From assembly GCF_002294725.1 (NCBI RefSeq), contig NZ_NSFT01000004.1:62001-126000 (forward strand): a DNA stretch of 64,000 bases. Reading direction: 5' to 3'. Source of the stretch: Mesorhizobium sp. WSM4313. GTDB lineage: Bacteria > Pseudomonadota > Alphaproteobacteria > Rhizobiales > Rhizobiaceae. Under the pieces are notes generated by a model, which was not told the DNA's origin, searched no databases, and saw only the letters and a list, made by a program, of their open reading frames with translations. This document shows, one piece after another, positions 1 to 12,121 of the stretch. The first letter of the stretch is position 1; each line of letters starts with the position of its first letter. A program made the translations under genes and the position numbers.

Positions 1-1199
1 ACCAGGCCGAGAGCATCGGTCGAGATCGCTTCCGGATGGACAGTGATCAGCACCGTGCCGGGCAGCTCGATCGAAAGCACGGATCGCGTATCCCCGCGTC
101 GCTTGGGCATCAAATGATGCGCCTCGTCGATGATCAGCCAGTGCGGCCTTGCCGTGCGATAGCGGACATTGCCGAGGCCCGGCAGCAATTCAGCGAAGAA
201 ATCGGGCCTCTCATCGACCTTCAGCGCCAGGCCGTTGACCACGATATTGGTCTGCGGTTTCTCGATCAATTCCAGCAACTGTTCCTTGTTCGGCGCGGTC
301 GAGCCGTTGCCGAGCGGCACCGCGCCTTTCAGTCCGTCATAGTCGCCCTCGGGGTCGAAAATGCAGAATTGCAGACCCTTTTCGACCAGCCGCTCGGTGA
401 GCGCCGTGGCCAAGGTCGATTTGCCTATGCCCGAGCTGCCGGCGATCAGCACCGTTTCCATCGGCGACAAGTAGATGTCCTTGCCGCGTGAGGTCCCGAG
501 CAGCACGCCGCGCAAGCGTTTTTTAGCCAGCAGATGATCGTGCTTGACCAGCCTGCGGATCAGCTCCTCGACGCCCTTGCCGCGCGTTTCCTTGGTGACG
601 AGGTCGGCGGTTTCCTTGACGGCGGGCAGCGCATTGGCCACCGCGACGCTGCAGCCCGAAGCCCTGAGGAAGGCGTGGTCGTTTTCGGCGTCGCCGACGG
701 CCACGACATTGTGCGGCGACAGCTTCAGGTCGTCGAGCGCTGCCGCCAACCCGGTCGCCTTGTTGATGCCGGAAGGCAGGATCATAACCGCGCCCTTGTT
801 GAAGATGATCTCCAGCTCCAGCCCAAGCTGCTTGATGACGTCGAGCACGGTGGCTTGGTGCGGCTCCCAGGTGGCGACGATCGAGCGGCCGACGGACAGC
901 GGCTTCACGCCGCGCTTTTTGAGCCTGTCGACAAGATCCGCGGAAGGCGAGGGGGCGATCGTGCGCTCTTCCTCGCTGGCCGGCGTGTAGACCAGCGCGC
1001 CGTTTTCGGCGACCACCTTGTCGAACAGGGAAAGTTCGGGAAACACCTCCTTGAGATCGGGCAGTTCCCGCCCTGTGACCAGGATCAGCTTGCGCCCGGA
1101 CTTCTTCAGCTTCTCCAGTGTCAAGATCGTGCTGGCCGCGACAAGGCCATCATGCGCCAGCGTGCCATCATAATCGGTGGCCAGTGCCATGAAATACAT
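1..1199 (-). CDS. HAD-IIB phosphatase fused to a P-loop ATPase domain (3' end beyond window)
   Basis: The reading frame stays open to the window edge, so 399 codons are visible and the C-terminus is missing. Residues about 5-215 form a Cof-type HAD hydrolase: DYDGT (9-13) holds the two catalytic aspartates, VTGRE follows near 41, a conserved Lys lies near 147, and GDAEND (169-174) is the metal-binding motif. After a short linker the same frame carries a nucleotide-binding domain with a Walker A motif (AGSSGIGKST, about 253-262) and a Walker B motif followed by acidic residues and histidines (LIIDEAHH, about 355-362), as in HerA/VirB4-like or AAA ATPases. The start was set at MYFMALATDYDGT; a second ATG lies three codons later. 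Phosphatase and ATPase activities are inferred from motifs, and the substrate is unknown. The fusion is real in this sequence because no stop or frameshift separates the two parts. Confidence 0.85.
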   Translation of the reverse strand, partial: MYFMALATDYDGTLAHDGLVAASTILTLEKLKKSGRKLILVTGRELPDLKEVFPELSLFDKVVAENGALVYTPASEEERTIAPSPSADLVDRLKKRGVKPLSVGRSIVATWEPHQATVLDVIKQLGLELEIIFNKGAVMILPSGINKATGLAAALDDLKLSPHNVVAVGDAENDHAFLRASGCSVAVANALPAVKETADLVTKETRGKGVEELIRRLVKHDHLLAKKRLRGVLLGTSRGKDIYLSPMETVLIAGSSGIGKSTLATALTERLVEKGLQFCIFDPEGDYDGLKGAVPLGNGSTAPNKEQLLELIEKPQTNIVVNGLALKVDERPDFFAELLPGLGNVRYRTARPHWLIIDEAHHLMPKRRGDTRSVLSIELPGTVLITVHPEAISTDALGL

Positions 1200-1448
1200 C
1201 GGTTGAAACCTCTCCGAACGGTGTTTGTCGGTCCGTCTGGAACGAACAACGCCTGTCGGCGGAAAAGGTTTAGGCCGATGGTTGGCGTCGAAACGATCGC
1301 GGTGTTTCGCCCAGCTCACGGCCCATACAGCGCGCCGCCCAGCCGAATTGGAGCGTACGCCGATGGGAACCCGGTAGGCAGGATCACGTTCGGTCTTGAC
1401 GAGGTTGCTCCCGCACAAGCGCTCGAGCTGGAGTGAGAGGCCGATCCG

Positions 1449-1958
1449 ATGTATGTCTTTCTGGAGGTCCTGACCGTCGTCCTTGTGGCCGGTGCGATGG
1501 CCATGGCACTCGCCCACGCGCTGGAGCTGCCGGGCAAGTTGCGACTCGGCAGGCAAGAGTATTTCGTTGTCCAACGCATCTACTACCCGGGTTTCACGAT
1601 TGGAGGCGGCATCGCGGAGATCGGTGGGATCCTCGCGACTTTTGCGCTGATGCTGACGTCGAGCGGTGCGCTCCATGTCTGGCTGATCGCCGGCGCCTTG
1701 ATCGCGCTCCTCGCCATGCAGTTTGTCTTCTGGTTCACAACCCAGCCGGTCAACAAGCACTGGCTGCAAGACGTGGAATTGAACGCGCCGGCCAAGCGCT
1801 TCTTCGCGACTGAAGGCAGCGACGAAGCTCCGCTCCCACCAGCGCAGGAGTGGACGGCGCTGCGCAACCGCTGGGAACTATCGCACGTTATCCGCGCGAC
1901 ACTGGCGATGCTGAGCCTGATCTTGCTCACCACCGCAATCGCCATTCAAGGCGCCTGA
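1449..1958 (+). CDS. DUF1772-like integral membrane protein
   Basis: This 169-residue protein has about four hydrophobic segments: an N-terminal one, two in the middle around residues 55-100, and one at the C-terminus. The region NRWELSHVIRATLAMLSLI near the end resembles the DUF1772/anthrone-oxygenase-like family, where an N-x-W-x-x-x-H-x-x-R pattern is typical. No enzymatic function can be claimed. It stands alone, about 250 bp from the divergent HAD-ATPase gene, and a purine-rich GAGAGG lies upstream of the ATG. The intergenic gap on its left holds no other recognisable gene. Confidence 0.7.
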   Translation: MYVFLEVLTVVLVAGAMAMALAHALELPGKLRLGRQEYFVVQRIYYPGFTIGGGIAEIGGILATFALMLTSSGALHVWLIAGALIALLAMQFVFWFTTQPVNKHWLQDVELNAPAKRFFATEGSDEAPLPPAQEWTALRNRWELSHVIRATLAMLSLILLTTAIAIQGA

Positions 1959-2044
1959 TGTCCGACCGGCTTTCCGGTCAAACCACGCGATGCTTCAAAC
2001 GCCTTGGCCGATCGTCCGTTCGAGCTTGGCGTTGATGTGGAGGT

Positions 2045-2119
2045 TGGCTGGGGCGCCAGGATTCGAACCTGGGAATGTCGGTACCAAAAACCGATGCCTT
2101 ACCACTTGGCGACGCCCCA
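2045..2119 (-). tRNA. tRNA-Gln (anticodon TTG)
   Basis: On the minus strand the 75-nt sequence begins TGGGGCG and its acceptor strand closes with CGCCCCA before an encoded CCA. The anticodon stem TCGGT/ACCGA closes a 7-nt loop, TTTTGGT, whose central triplet is TTG, the glutamine anticodon. The T-arm GGTTCGAATCC is canonical and the D-arm is recognisable. No integrase gene is visible beside it, though tRNA 3' ends are common integration sites and a polysaccharide gene set begins about 230 bp away. Confidence 0.97.
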
Positions 2120-2351
2120 GCAGGCGGGCATGCCGCGCTGCGCGCGGCCTTATAGGACGAGGCGACGCAAAGCTCAATGCCGGGAGATCAACTAAAATCG
2201 GCAGTGACGCGGGGCCGCCATTTCCGGCCAGTTCGTCGCCGATCGCCCGGCGGTGGATCGTAAGCCGCACACGCCGCGCGCCAGCTTCGGGCGGTGCGGG
2301 CGCGGGAGCGGCTCAGCTCCGCGTTTAGGGAAGCAGGCGATGCATCCTTGC

Positions 2352-3308
2352 CTAGGCCTGGGCCACGCGCGCGCGGCAATCCTCCAGCACGGCCGCAAGC
2401 GTATCCTCGAAAGAATGCTCGGGCGCCCAGCCGAGCAGGGTCCGGGCACGGGTGGCATCGCCGACGATGCATGGCAGATCGCTTGGCCGCAGCCGCAGCG
2501 GATCCTGCTCCGTGACGATCTTGACGCTGCTGCGGGCCAGCAGCCGATCGAGGATGTCTCCCATCCGCCAGGAGAGGCCGGACGCGAGGTTGAAAATGGC
2601 GTTCGGCGCAAGATCGCGGCTCTTCAGAACCGCGCGCGCATAGGCGTTGGCGATGTCGCGCGCATCCAGGAAATCGCGCCTCGCATCGAGGTTGCCGACG
2701 CGGATCACCGGCGGAGCCAGGCCCACTTCGATCCGGGCGATCTGCATGGCGAAGGCCGGCACGGCAAATGCCTCGGTCTGGCCCGGGCCCGTATGGTTGA
2801 AGGGGCGCATTCGAACACACTTCAATCCCTGGCGCGAAAGCGCGCCGAGCGCGAGGTCGGCCGCGGCCTTGGTCACGGCGTAGTCGTCGATCGGAGCAAG
2901 CAGCGTGCCTTCGTCGAGCGGGCGTCCGGTCTTGGCGCTTTCGCCATAGACCAGGCCCGATCCGACATGAACCAGCCAGCAGTCCGGTGCCTTGTCGAGG
3001 ATGGCATGAGCCACGTTGAGCGCGCCGTCCACATGAATGCGCCATGTGTTGCGGGGATCGGCCTGGGCGGCACCCAAGGCCGCGACCGCCGCCATGTGAA
3101 TGACATGGGTGGGCTGGTGACGGGCAATGGAATCATGGACGGCGGCCGGATCGGTCACGTCCAGTTCTTCGACCTGGCCGAAAGCAGGATGCGGACCACC
3201 ATCCTTGGAGGTCGCGGCAATGGCAATTTCGCGGCCGCAAATCCTGCGCAGCGCGTCGCCCACATAGGGCCCGACGAAACCGTTGGCGCCGGTTATCAAA
3301 ACGCGCAT
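2352..3308 (-). CDS. rmd: NAD-dependent epimerase/reductase, probable GDP-6-deoxy-lyxo-4-hexulose reductase (Rmd-like)
   Basis: This extended-SDR protein of 318 residues starts MRVLITGANGFVG, the Rossmann dinucleotide-binding motif. The catalytic Tyr-Lys pair lies in YAVTKAAAD, and the substrate-side motif RPFNHTGPGQ is typical of GDP-sugar SDRs such as Rmd and GDP-talose enzymes. It would reduce the 4-keto product of Gmd to GDP-D-rhamnose. An in-frame extension exists upstream, but the chosen ATG has GAGG five bases before it and starts exactly at the Rossmann motif. It lies downstream of gmd on the same strand. GDP-D-rhamnose versus GDP-6-deoxy-talose cannot be decided from sequence alone. 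Confidence 0.8.
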   Translation of the reverse strand: MRVLITGANGFVGPYVGDALRRICGREIAIAATSKDGGPHPAFGQVEELDVTDPAAVHDSIARHQPTHVIHMAAVAALGAAQADPRNTWRIHVDGALNVAHAILDKAPDCWLVHVGSGLVYGESAKTGRPLDEGTLLAPIDDYAVTKAAADLALGALSRQGLKCVRMRPFNHTGPGQTEAFAVPAFAMQIARIEVGLAPPVIRVGNLDARRDFLDARDIANAYARAVLKSRDLAPNAIFNLASGLSWRMGDILDRLLARSSVKIVTEQDPLRLRPSDLPCIVGDATRARTLLGWAPEHSFEDTLAAVLEDCRARVAQA

Positions 3309-3403
3309 GCCGGCCTCACGGACCACGACGAATTGTCCGCATGCGGATGCGTGGCGGAAGACTGTGCGTCAAGTCATCAACCCGTGGATGCAAGAGCTTC
3401 CTT

Positions 3404-4486
<1,083 letters not shown>

Positions 4487-5911
4487 TTATACGGCTTCTG
4501 ATTCATCTGCCAGTGTGGTGTCGCGCGCTCGTTCGAGCACCATTGCCACAATCTCGCTCGCCCTGTCATGGCTGGCGGCCTCGGCATAGCACCGAAATTC
4601 GGGAGCGTTGCCGGAAGGCCGCAGATGGATGATCTCGCCACTGGTCATCCGTGCCCTGAGACCGTCGGTCTCATCGACGTCCAAGACGCTGCCGAAGGGG
4701 GCAAGGAAGCGTTGCAAAGCATCGCGGTCGGCGAGCTTTCGCATCAAGCCGCGCGATTTCTCGACAGGGAAGTTCTCAAGCCGTTCGCTGGCGCAGACCG
4801 GAAGGCTCCAGGTTTCGCGCAGGCCGGAAAGCGATTTTCCGGACGATGCCATCGTGCCCAGCACCGCCAGGATCGGCAAAAATGAATCCCGTGTCGGCAG
4901 CGCCGACAAGACCTTGCCGTTCACCACGCAGTCCGACCCCAGAAGAACCCCGCCATTGGCTTCGAAGCCGACGATAATGCCGCCTGCCTGCCGCGCGGCG
5001 TCCATTTCCTCTATGACGAAAGGGGATCCGACCTTCGTTCTCCTGACGCCGAATCCGACAGCCTCGGAGATGCCTGAATTGGAGGTGATCGGCGTCACTA
5101 CAATGTCGGCCTTGAGGAACAGCGCCGTGGCCAGCCCGATCAGGTCGCCGCGGAACAGCTCGCCACTGTCGTCGATGACAAGCGGACGATCGGCATCGGC
5201 GTCGGCCGAGAGCACTGCGTCGAATTCGAATTCGCGCACCCAGCCTTTCACCCTCGCCATCGTTTCCTGGTCGACGGCCTCCGTGTCGACGGGCACGAAG
5301 GTTTCCGTTTTCCCGACGGGGATCACCTCGGCGCCGTAGGACCGCAGGACCTCGACCAGCAGCTCCGCCGCAACCGTGCTGTGCTGATAGACGCCGAGCC
5401 TCATTCCGGAAAGGGCGCCAGGAGGCAGAATGCCATCGACACGATCTCGAAAGGCCGCGAGCGCCTGTTCATGGCCGGCTTGCCGGTTCGCATGGGCCGG
5501 AGGCCAGGGATATCGATCCGACAGTTCCGCGACGTGACGGGTGATGGCGGCCTCGTCCGCCTTGTCGATCTCGCCCCTCGGCCCATAGAACTTGATGCCG
5601 TTGCGGTCGGCGGGAATATGCGACCCGGTCACCATAAGCGCCGCGGCGCCGTCCAGGCGGGCATAAAAGGCGAGCGCGGGCGTGGGGATGGGACCGCAAT
5701 CGACCGGCTGGAAGCCGGCCGCGGCCAATGCCGCCATGCAGTCTTCGGCAATCGTTGGACTGCTGTCGCGCAAATCGCGCCCGACGAAGACCTTGCCTTG
5801 CTGAAATCCGGTCGACCGCAAGCGCCGGGCGAAACCCTCGGTATAAAGTCCGCTTGGCCTTCCAACCAATTCGGAAGCCAAACCCCGAACCCCGCTTGAG
5901 CCGAATTTCAT
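4487..5911 (-). CDS. manB: Phosphomannomutase / phosphohexomutase
   Basis: The 474-residue protein belongs to the alpha-D-phosphohexomutase superfamily. The N-terminus has FGSSGVRG, the phosphoserine loop is VTGSHIPADRNGIK near residue 95, the metal-binding loop is DADADRPL near 240, the sugar loop is GFEANGG near 315, and the phosphate-binding loop is RPSGNAPEFR near 435. It interconverts mannose-6-phosphate and mannose-1-phosphate, the step before GDP-mannose. Its place upstream of gmd and the reductase supports PMM rather than GlmM or Pgm, and a separate pgm lies at the right end of the window. No mannose-1-phosphate guanylyltransferase is in the window. Confidence 0.85.
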   Translation of the reverse strand: MKFGSSGVRGLASELVGRPSGLYTEGFARRLRSTGFQQGKVFVGRDLRDSSPTIAEDCMAALAAAGFQPVDCGPIPTPALAFYARLDGAAALMVTGSHIPADRNGIKFYGPRGEIDKADEAAITRHVAELSDRYPWPPAHANRQAGHEQALAAFRDRVDGILPPGALSGMRLGVYQHSTVAAELLVEVLRSYGAEVIPVGKTETFVPVDTEAVDQETMARVKGWVREFEFDAVLSADADADRPLVIDDSGELFRGDLIGLATALFLKADIVVTPITSNSGISEAVGFGVRRTKVGSPFVIEEMDAARQAGGIIVGFEANGGVLLGSDCVVNGKVLSALPTRDSFLPILAVLGTMASSGKSLSGLRETWSLPVCASERLENFPVEKSRGLMRKLADRDALQRFLAPFGSVLDVDETDGLRARMTSGEIIHLRPSGNAPEFRCYAEAASHDRASEIVAMVLERARDTTLADESEAV

Positions 5912-6013
5912 CAGTCTGCTTTGCTGTTGGAAGATTGCCGCCGCTCAATGGAATGAGCCCGGCTGCCCTCCGGCTGTCAACAGCAAAAACAACTCGAAAT
6001 CCGCGTCTTTCCT

Positions 6014-6113
6014 GGAGCAATTCAGGAAAAGTGTGAACGGTTTTCCGTCCGGAATTGCGTAAAATCAAAGAGTTAGAGCGGTTTACCGCTTCAGTAAAAC
6101 GGTGAAGCGCTCT
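6014..6113. repeat. Dispersed intergenic repeat, family A, copy 1
   Basis: About 100 bp beginning GGAGCAATTCAGGAAAAGTG, with the core CCGTCCGGAATTGCGT and ending AACGGTGAAGCGCTCT. The same order of blocks recurs at 10626-10752 and 13348-13446, and a short piece at 39378-39416. The 3' half is an imperfect inverted repeat (GAGCGGTTTACCGCT then GGTGAAGCGCTC). The last bases overlap the stop codon of the VOC gene. I recognise such elements as common in Mesorhizobium intergenic regions. Confidence 0.85.
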
Positions 6114-6456
6114 AATGTCCCCAAACGGCCAGTTCGTTGCCGGCCGGATCGGTGAAATGGAATCGCCTGCCGCCGGGAAAGGCGAAAATCGGCTTGACGA
6201 TGGTGCCGCCGGCGCTCTCCACCGCATCCAGCGTTTCCTCGAGGCTCTCGGAATAAAGCACCGGAAGCGGCTTGGCCGGCGCCTCGCCGGCATCCGCCTG
6301 GAAGCCGCCGTCGAGGCCTTCGGCAAAGGCGGAATAGGTCGGGCCGTAGTCGGTGAACGACCATGAAAAGGCGGCGCTGTAGAAAGATTTGACGCTGTCC
6401 AGCGTGCCGCCCGTCGCAGGCAGTTCAAGATAGTCGAGTTTTCCATTGAGTTTCAT
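6112..6456 (-). CDS. VOC-family (glyoxalase/bleomycin-resistance-like) protein
   Basis: A 114-residue single VOC module. The N-terminal strand begins KLDYLELPA, helix and strand elements follow (SVKSFYSAAFSWSF), and the C-terminal half ends FHFTDPAGNELAVWGH, the typical last strand with the conserved acidic residue. Such proteins act as dimers in dioxygenases, isomerases or antibiotic binding, and the substrate here cannot be inferred. The ATG at 6456 is preferred over the GTG one codon earlier. It is divergent from ppdK, and its stop codon overlaps repeat family A. Confidence 0.75.
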   Translation of the reverse strand: MKLNGKLDYLELPATGGTLDSVKSFYSAAFSWSFTDYGPTYSAFAEGLDGGFQADAGEAPAKPLPVLYSESLEETLDAVESAGGTIVKPIFAFPGGRRFHFTDPAGNELAVWGH

Positions 6457-6670
6457 CACGCTACTCCACTGCGTTCCTGTTATGTTCTATATCGGTCGTT
6501 TCCCTCCAGCAAGTCTTTTTGACGCAGCTTTTGCTTAATCGATTGTAGCCGCAGTGGTTGCTTGCCGGTGCCTTGCCTTTCGCAGTGCAGCATCCTATCG
6601 CTCGGAGCGGGGAAGGCGGGAAACGGCCATCATCCGGATGTTTCTATCTCCCACGAACTGGAGGGCAAGC

Positions 6671-9355
<2,685 letters not shown>

Positions 9356-9387
9356 CGTCCCGACACCTTACGGTTTTGTATGCAATG

Positions 9388-9407
9388 TCACGCGAACGTG
9401 CGCGTGA
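9388..9407. promoter_or_regulatory. Inverted repeat upstream of the first GT9 gene, candidate operator
   Basis: TCACGCG-AACGTG-CGCGTGA is a perfect 7-bp dyad with a 6-bp spacer, 67 bp before the GT9 start codon. A 20-bp relative occupies the same relative position before the second GT9 gene (10803-10822). Conservation of the palindrome while nearby bases differ suggests a protein-binding site. The factor is not known. Confidence 0.5.
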
Positions 9408-9474
9408 CGGCCCTGAATCTCGACATCGTTTCAAGCGACTTTCCGGCACCGAATTTGTTGGTGTCGGAAAACCC

Positions 9475-10578
9475 ATGTTGCAGATTTCCCCATCCGTTTA
9501 CCGGTCGATCCTGATCCTGCAGACCAAGTTCATCGGCGACATCGTGCTTGCCTCGGCCTTGGCGAAGAACCTGCAGCTTCAATATCCGGGCGTCAGGATC
9601 GTGTTTCTCTGCGAAGCGCATTTCGCCGGCTTCCTGACTGCCCATGGCATAGCTTCCGAGGTCGTCCCCTTCAGCCGTGCCAAGATGCGTGGCTCGCCGC
9701 TCGAACGAGGGCGCGAGCTCTTCCGCATGGTGCGCACATTGCGGCGGCACCGCTTCGATATGACCGTCGACATCACAGATTCCAAGACCTCGCGGATCAT
9801 TTCCGGACTGGTCAACGCTCCGGTCAGGGTCGGCTATTTTCCGACCGAGCGGCCTTTGCGCTGGCACGAGCGTCAACCCGCCAATGTCAGGATGAAGCCG
9901 TTCGGATTCGGCAAGAAGCACTATCTCTACCGTTATTTGTCTCCGCTGGAGGCGCTGGGCATCGATCTGCGCGTCAGGGCGCCGGCCATCCGGCCGCTGC
10001 CCTTCGAGACGACGCGCGTCCTGGCCTTGCTCGCCAGGCACCAGATCCAGCCAAACGCTTTTGTTGCGGTCCATGCCGGAGCAAGCTTCGCGGGGCGGCG
10101 GTGGCAGCCGGAACGCTTTGCCGAGACAATCGACAGAATCGTCCGCGAAACCGGCCTGCGCGTGGTCCTGGTCGGCGGTCCGGACGAGGTTGAGGCGACC
10201 GACAGGATCATGGCCGCGGCGAAGACGCCCGTCGTCAACCTGGCGGGCACGCTGCGGCTGGAAATGCTGCTGGCGCTGCTCAGGGAGGCGCGGCTGTTTC
10301 TCGGCAACGAAAGCGGACCGATGCATATGGCAGCAGCGGCCGGAACGCCGGTCGTCGGCCTGTTCGGCCTGACCAACCCGGTCCTTTGGGCGCCGGTCGG
10401 CGTGCCCAGCATTTCGTTGCGGCCATCGATGCCTTGCGACTGCATCGGGGGCGACCTGTGCCGCCGGACCGACCCGAGCAAGGCATGCTGCGTCTGGCGC
10501 CTGGAAGTCGATCCGGTGGTGGACGCGGCGCTGGAACTCCTGGCGCGCACCGAGATGGTCCTGGAAGCCGCGGTCTGA
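9475..10578 (+). CDS. Glycosyltransferase family 9 (heptosyltransferase-like), paralogue 1
   Basis: The 367-residue GT-B enzyme begins with the GT9 signature SILILQTKFIGDIVLASALAKN, has VAVHAGASFAGRRW near residue 195, and shows the donor-site region LGNESGPMHMAAAAGTPVVGLFG near 285. A cysteine-rich tail (CDCIGGDLC then CCVWRLEVD) follows and is shared with the next gene. GT9 enzymes transfer heptose or related sugars to lipid A-core at the inner membrane. The acceptor is unknown. An in-frame extension upstream crosses the palindrome at 9388-9407; the ATG at 9475 gives a length equal to the paralogue and aligns with its start. It is followed by a repeat and a near-copy gene. Confidence 0.87.
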   Translation: MLQISPSVYRSILILQTKFIGDIVLASALAKNLQLQYPGVRIVFLCEAHFAGFLTAHGIASEVVPFSRAKMRGSPLERGRELFRMVRTLRRHRFDMTVDITDSKTSRIISGLVNAPVRVGYFPTERPLRWHERQPANVRMKPFGFGKKHYLYRYLSPLEALGIDLRVRAPAIRPLPFETTRVLALLARHQIQPNAFVAVHAGASFAGRRWQPERFAETIDRIVRETGLRVVLVGGPDEVEATDRIMAAAKTPVVNLAGTLRLEMLLALLREARLFLGNESGPMHMAAAAGTPVVGLFGLTNPVLWAPVGVPSISLRPSMPCDCIGGDLCRRTDPSKACCVWRLEVDPVVDAALELLARTEMVLEAAV

Positions 10579-10625
10579 CATTTGCTGGAATTGCGGACCG
10601 CCCGCCGGCCGCGTCCCCCGCTTTG

Positions 10626-10752
10626 CGCAAGCCAGGAAAAAGTGTGAAACGGTCAGGTCCTGGGACTTCGCCTTAGCCTTCCGTCCGGAATTGCGTCAAA
10701 GACGACGAAATAGCGCATTCTCCGCGGTTTCCGAGAAACGGTGAAACGCTCT
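10626..10752. repeat. Dispersed intergenic repeat, family A, copy with internal insertion
   Basis: It shares the AAAAAGTGTGAAACGGT block, CCGTCCGGAATTGCGTCAAA and the ending GAGAAACGGTGAAACGCTCT with the copies at 6014 and 13348. About 25 extra bases (CAGGTCCTGGGACTTCGCCT and a few more) separate the first two blocks, which are adjacent in the other copies. It fills the gap between the two GT9 genes. Confidence 0.8.
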
Positions 10753-10802
10753 ATCCGCGCGCGAGAGTCCGATGGTCCGCGACCGTGTCGTCTTGTATAA
10801 GA

Positions 10803-10822
10803 TCACGTGAAAATGCGCGTGA
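10803..10822. promoter_or_regulatory. Inverted repeat upstream of the second GT9 gene, candidate operator
   Basis: TCACGTGAAAATGCGCGTGA matches the 20-bp site before the first GT9 gene at the outer arms TCACG and CGTGA. It lies 66 bp before the preferred start at 10889, almost the same distance as in the first gene. The surrounding bases (TTGTAT before, CATGTCGACATC-like after) also resemble the other leader, as expected of a tandem duplication that kept its control region. Confidence 0.5.
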
Positions 10823-10888
10823 TGGTTCCACATGTCGACATCTCAATCCAGCTTCGCGAACTCCGGTCTGTCCGGAGCTCAGACACTG

Positions 10889-11989
10889 ATGTCGCGGGCT
10901 ATCTCCGCGGTCCGCTCGATCCTGATCTTGCAGACGAAGCACATTGGCGATCTCGTTCTTGCCTCCGCGCTGGCGAAGAACCTGCAGCTCGAATATCCCG
11001 ACGCACGCATCGTCTTCCTCTGCGACGCCCGGTTCGGCGGTCTCCTCACCGCCAACGGCATCGCCTCGGAGGTTGTGACCTTCCGCCGTTCCCATATGCG
11101 CGGCACGCCGCTGCTACGCCTGCAGGAACTTGTTCTCACGCTCTTTAGGTTGCGCCGCTACCATTTCGACATGGCCATCGACATCACCGACACCAAGACG
11201 TCGCGGTTCATCTTGGGGCTGGTCGGCGCACGGGTTCGCGTGGGATATCACCCGTCCGAAAGGCCCCTGGGTTGGTTTGCGCGCCAACCTGCCAATGTGA
11301 AGGCCAAGCCGTTCGGGTATGGCGAGCAGCACTTTCTCTATCGTTATCTTTCGCCGCTGGAGGCACTTGGCGTGGACTTGCGCGCGCGGGCTCCCGCCTT
11401 CCGGCCGCTGCCGTTCGAGACGACGAAAGCCTTGGCACTGCTGGACAAGCTGCACCTTCGGCCGAACGCCTTTGTCGCGGTGCACGCCGGAGCAAGCTTC
11501 CCTGGGCGCCGCTGGCAGCCCGAGCGCTTTGCCGCCGCAATCGATCGGATAGCGGCCGAAACCGGTCTCGACATCGCCCTGGTCGGCGGCCCGGACGAGA
11601 ACGAGGTGGCCGAGAAGATTCTGGCGACTGCGAAGACGCCGATCGTCAACCTGGTCGGAGCGCTCCCGCTCGAAACGTTGCCGGCGCTGTTCAAGCAGGC
11701 GCGGCTGTTTCTCGGCAACGACAGCGGCCCCATGCACATGGCTGCCGCAGTCGGCACTCCCGTCGTCGGCCTGTTCGGCCTGCAGAGCCCGATCCACTGG
11801 GGGCCAGTCGGCGCGCCGAGCGTCGCGGTATGCCCGTCCATGCCTTGTGACTGCGTCGGTGGCGACCTGTGCGAACGGCCCGACCCCAACAAGGCATGCT
11901 GCGTTTGGCGTCTGGAGGTCGACGCGGTCGTCGAGGCAGCGCTCCGGTTGCTGGCCCGAACCGAGATGCCTCTGGAAGCAGCGGTATAA
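10889..11989 (+). CDS. Glycosyltransferase family 9 (heptosyltransferase-like), paralogue 2
   Basis: The 366-residue protein is closely similar to the preceding gene along its whole length: SILILQTKHIGDLVLASALAKN at the start, VAVHAGASFPGRRW in the middle, LGNDSGPMHMAAAVGTPVVGLFG in the donor site and the same cysteine-rich tail (CDCVGGDLC, CCVWRLEVD). An upstream ATG at 10832 would add 19 residues with no counterpart in the paralogue, so 10889 is preferred, although its Shine-Dalgarno match is distant. The pair is a tandem duplication. They may add successive similar sugars, or one may have diverged in specificity. Confidence 0.85.
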   Translation: MSRAISAVRSILILQTKHIGDLVLASALAKNLQLEYPDARIVFLCDARFGGLLTANGIASEVVTFRRSHMRGTPLLRLQELVLTLFRLRRYHFDMAIDITDTKTSRFILGLVGARVRVGYHPSERPLGWFARQPANVKAKPFGYGEQHFLYRYLSPLEALGVDLRARAPAFRPLPFETTKALALLDKLHLRPNAFVAVHAGASFPGRRWQPERFAAAIDRIAAETGLDIALVGGPDENEVAEKILATAKTPIVNLVGALPLETLPALFKQARLFLGNDSGPMHMAAAVGTPVVGLFGLQSPIHWGPVGAPSVAVCPSMPCDCVGGDLCERPDPNKACCVWRLEVDAVVEAALRLLARTEMPLEAAV

Positions 11990-12121
11990 GCGAAAGCAAA
12001 TTTTCGCGATTGCTGTTTTTACGCTGTTTGCCGTCCCGATTTTCGCCTAGATGCCGGTCTTCTAGAGACAAGTTTTTGGCGCGGCGCAAAGGATGATGCC
12101 GAGCCTGCCGATGTGGAATGA

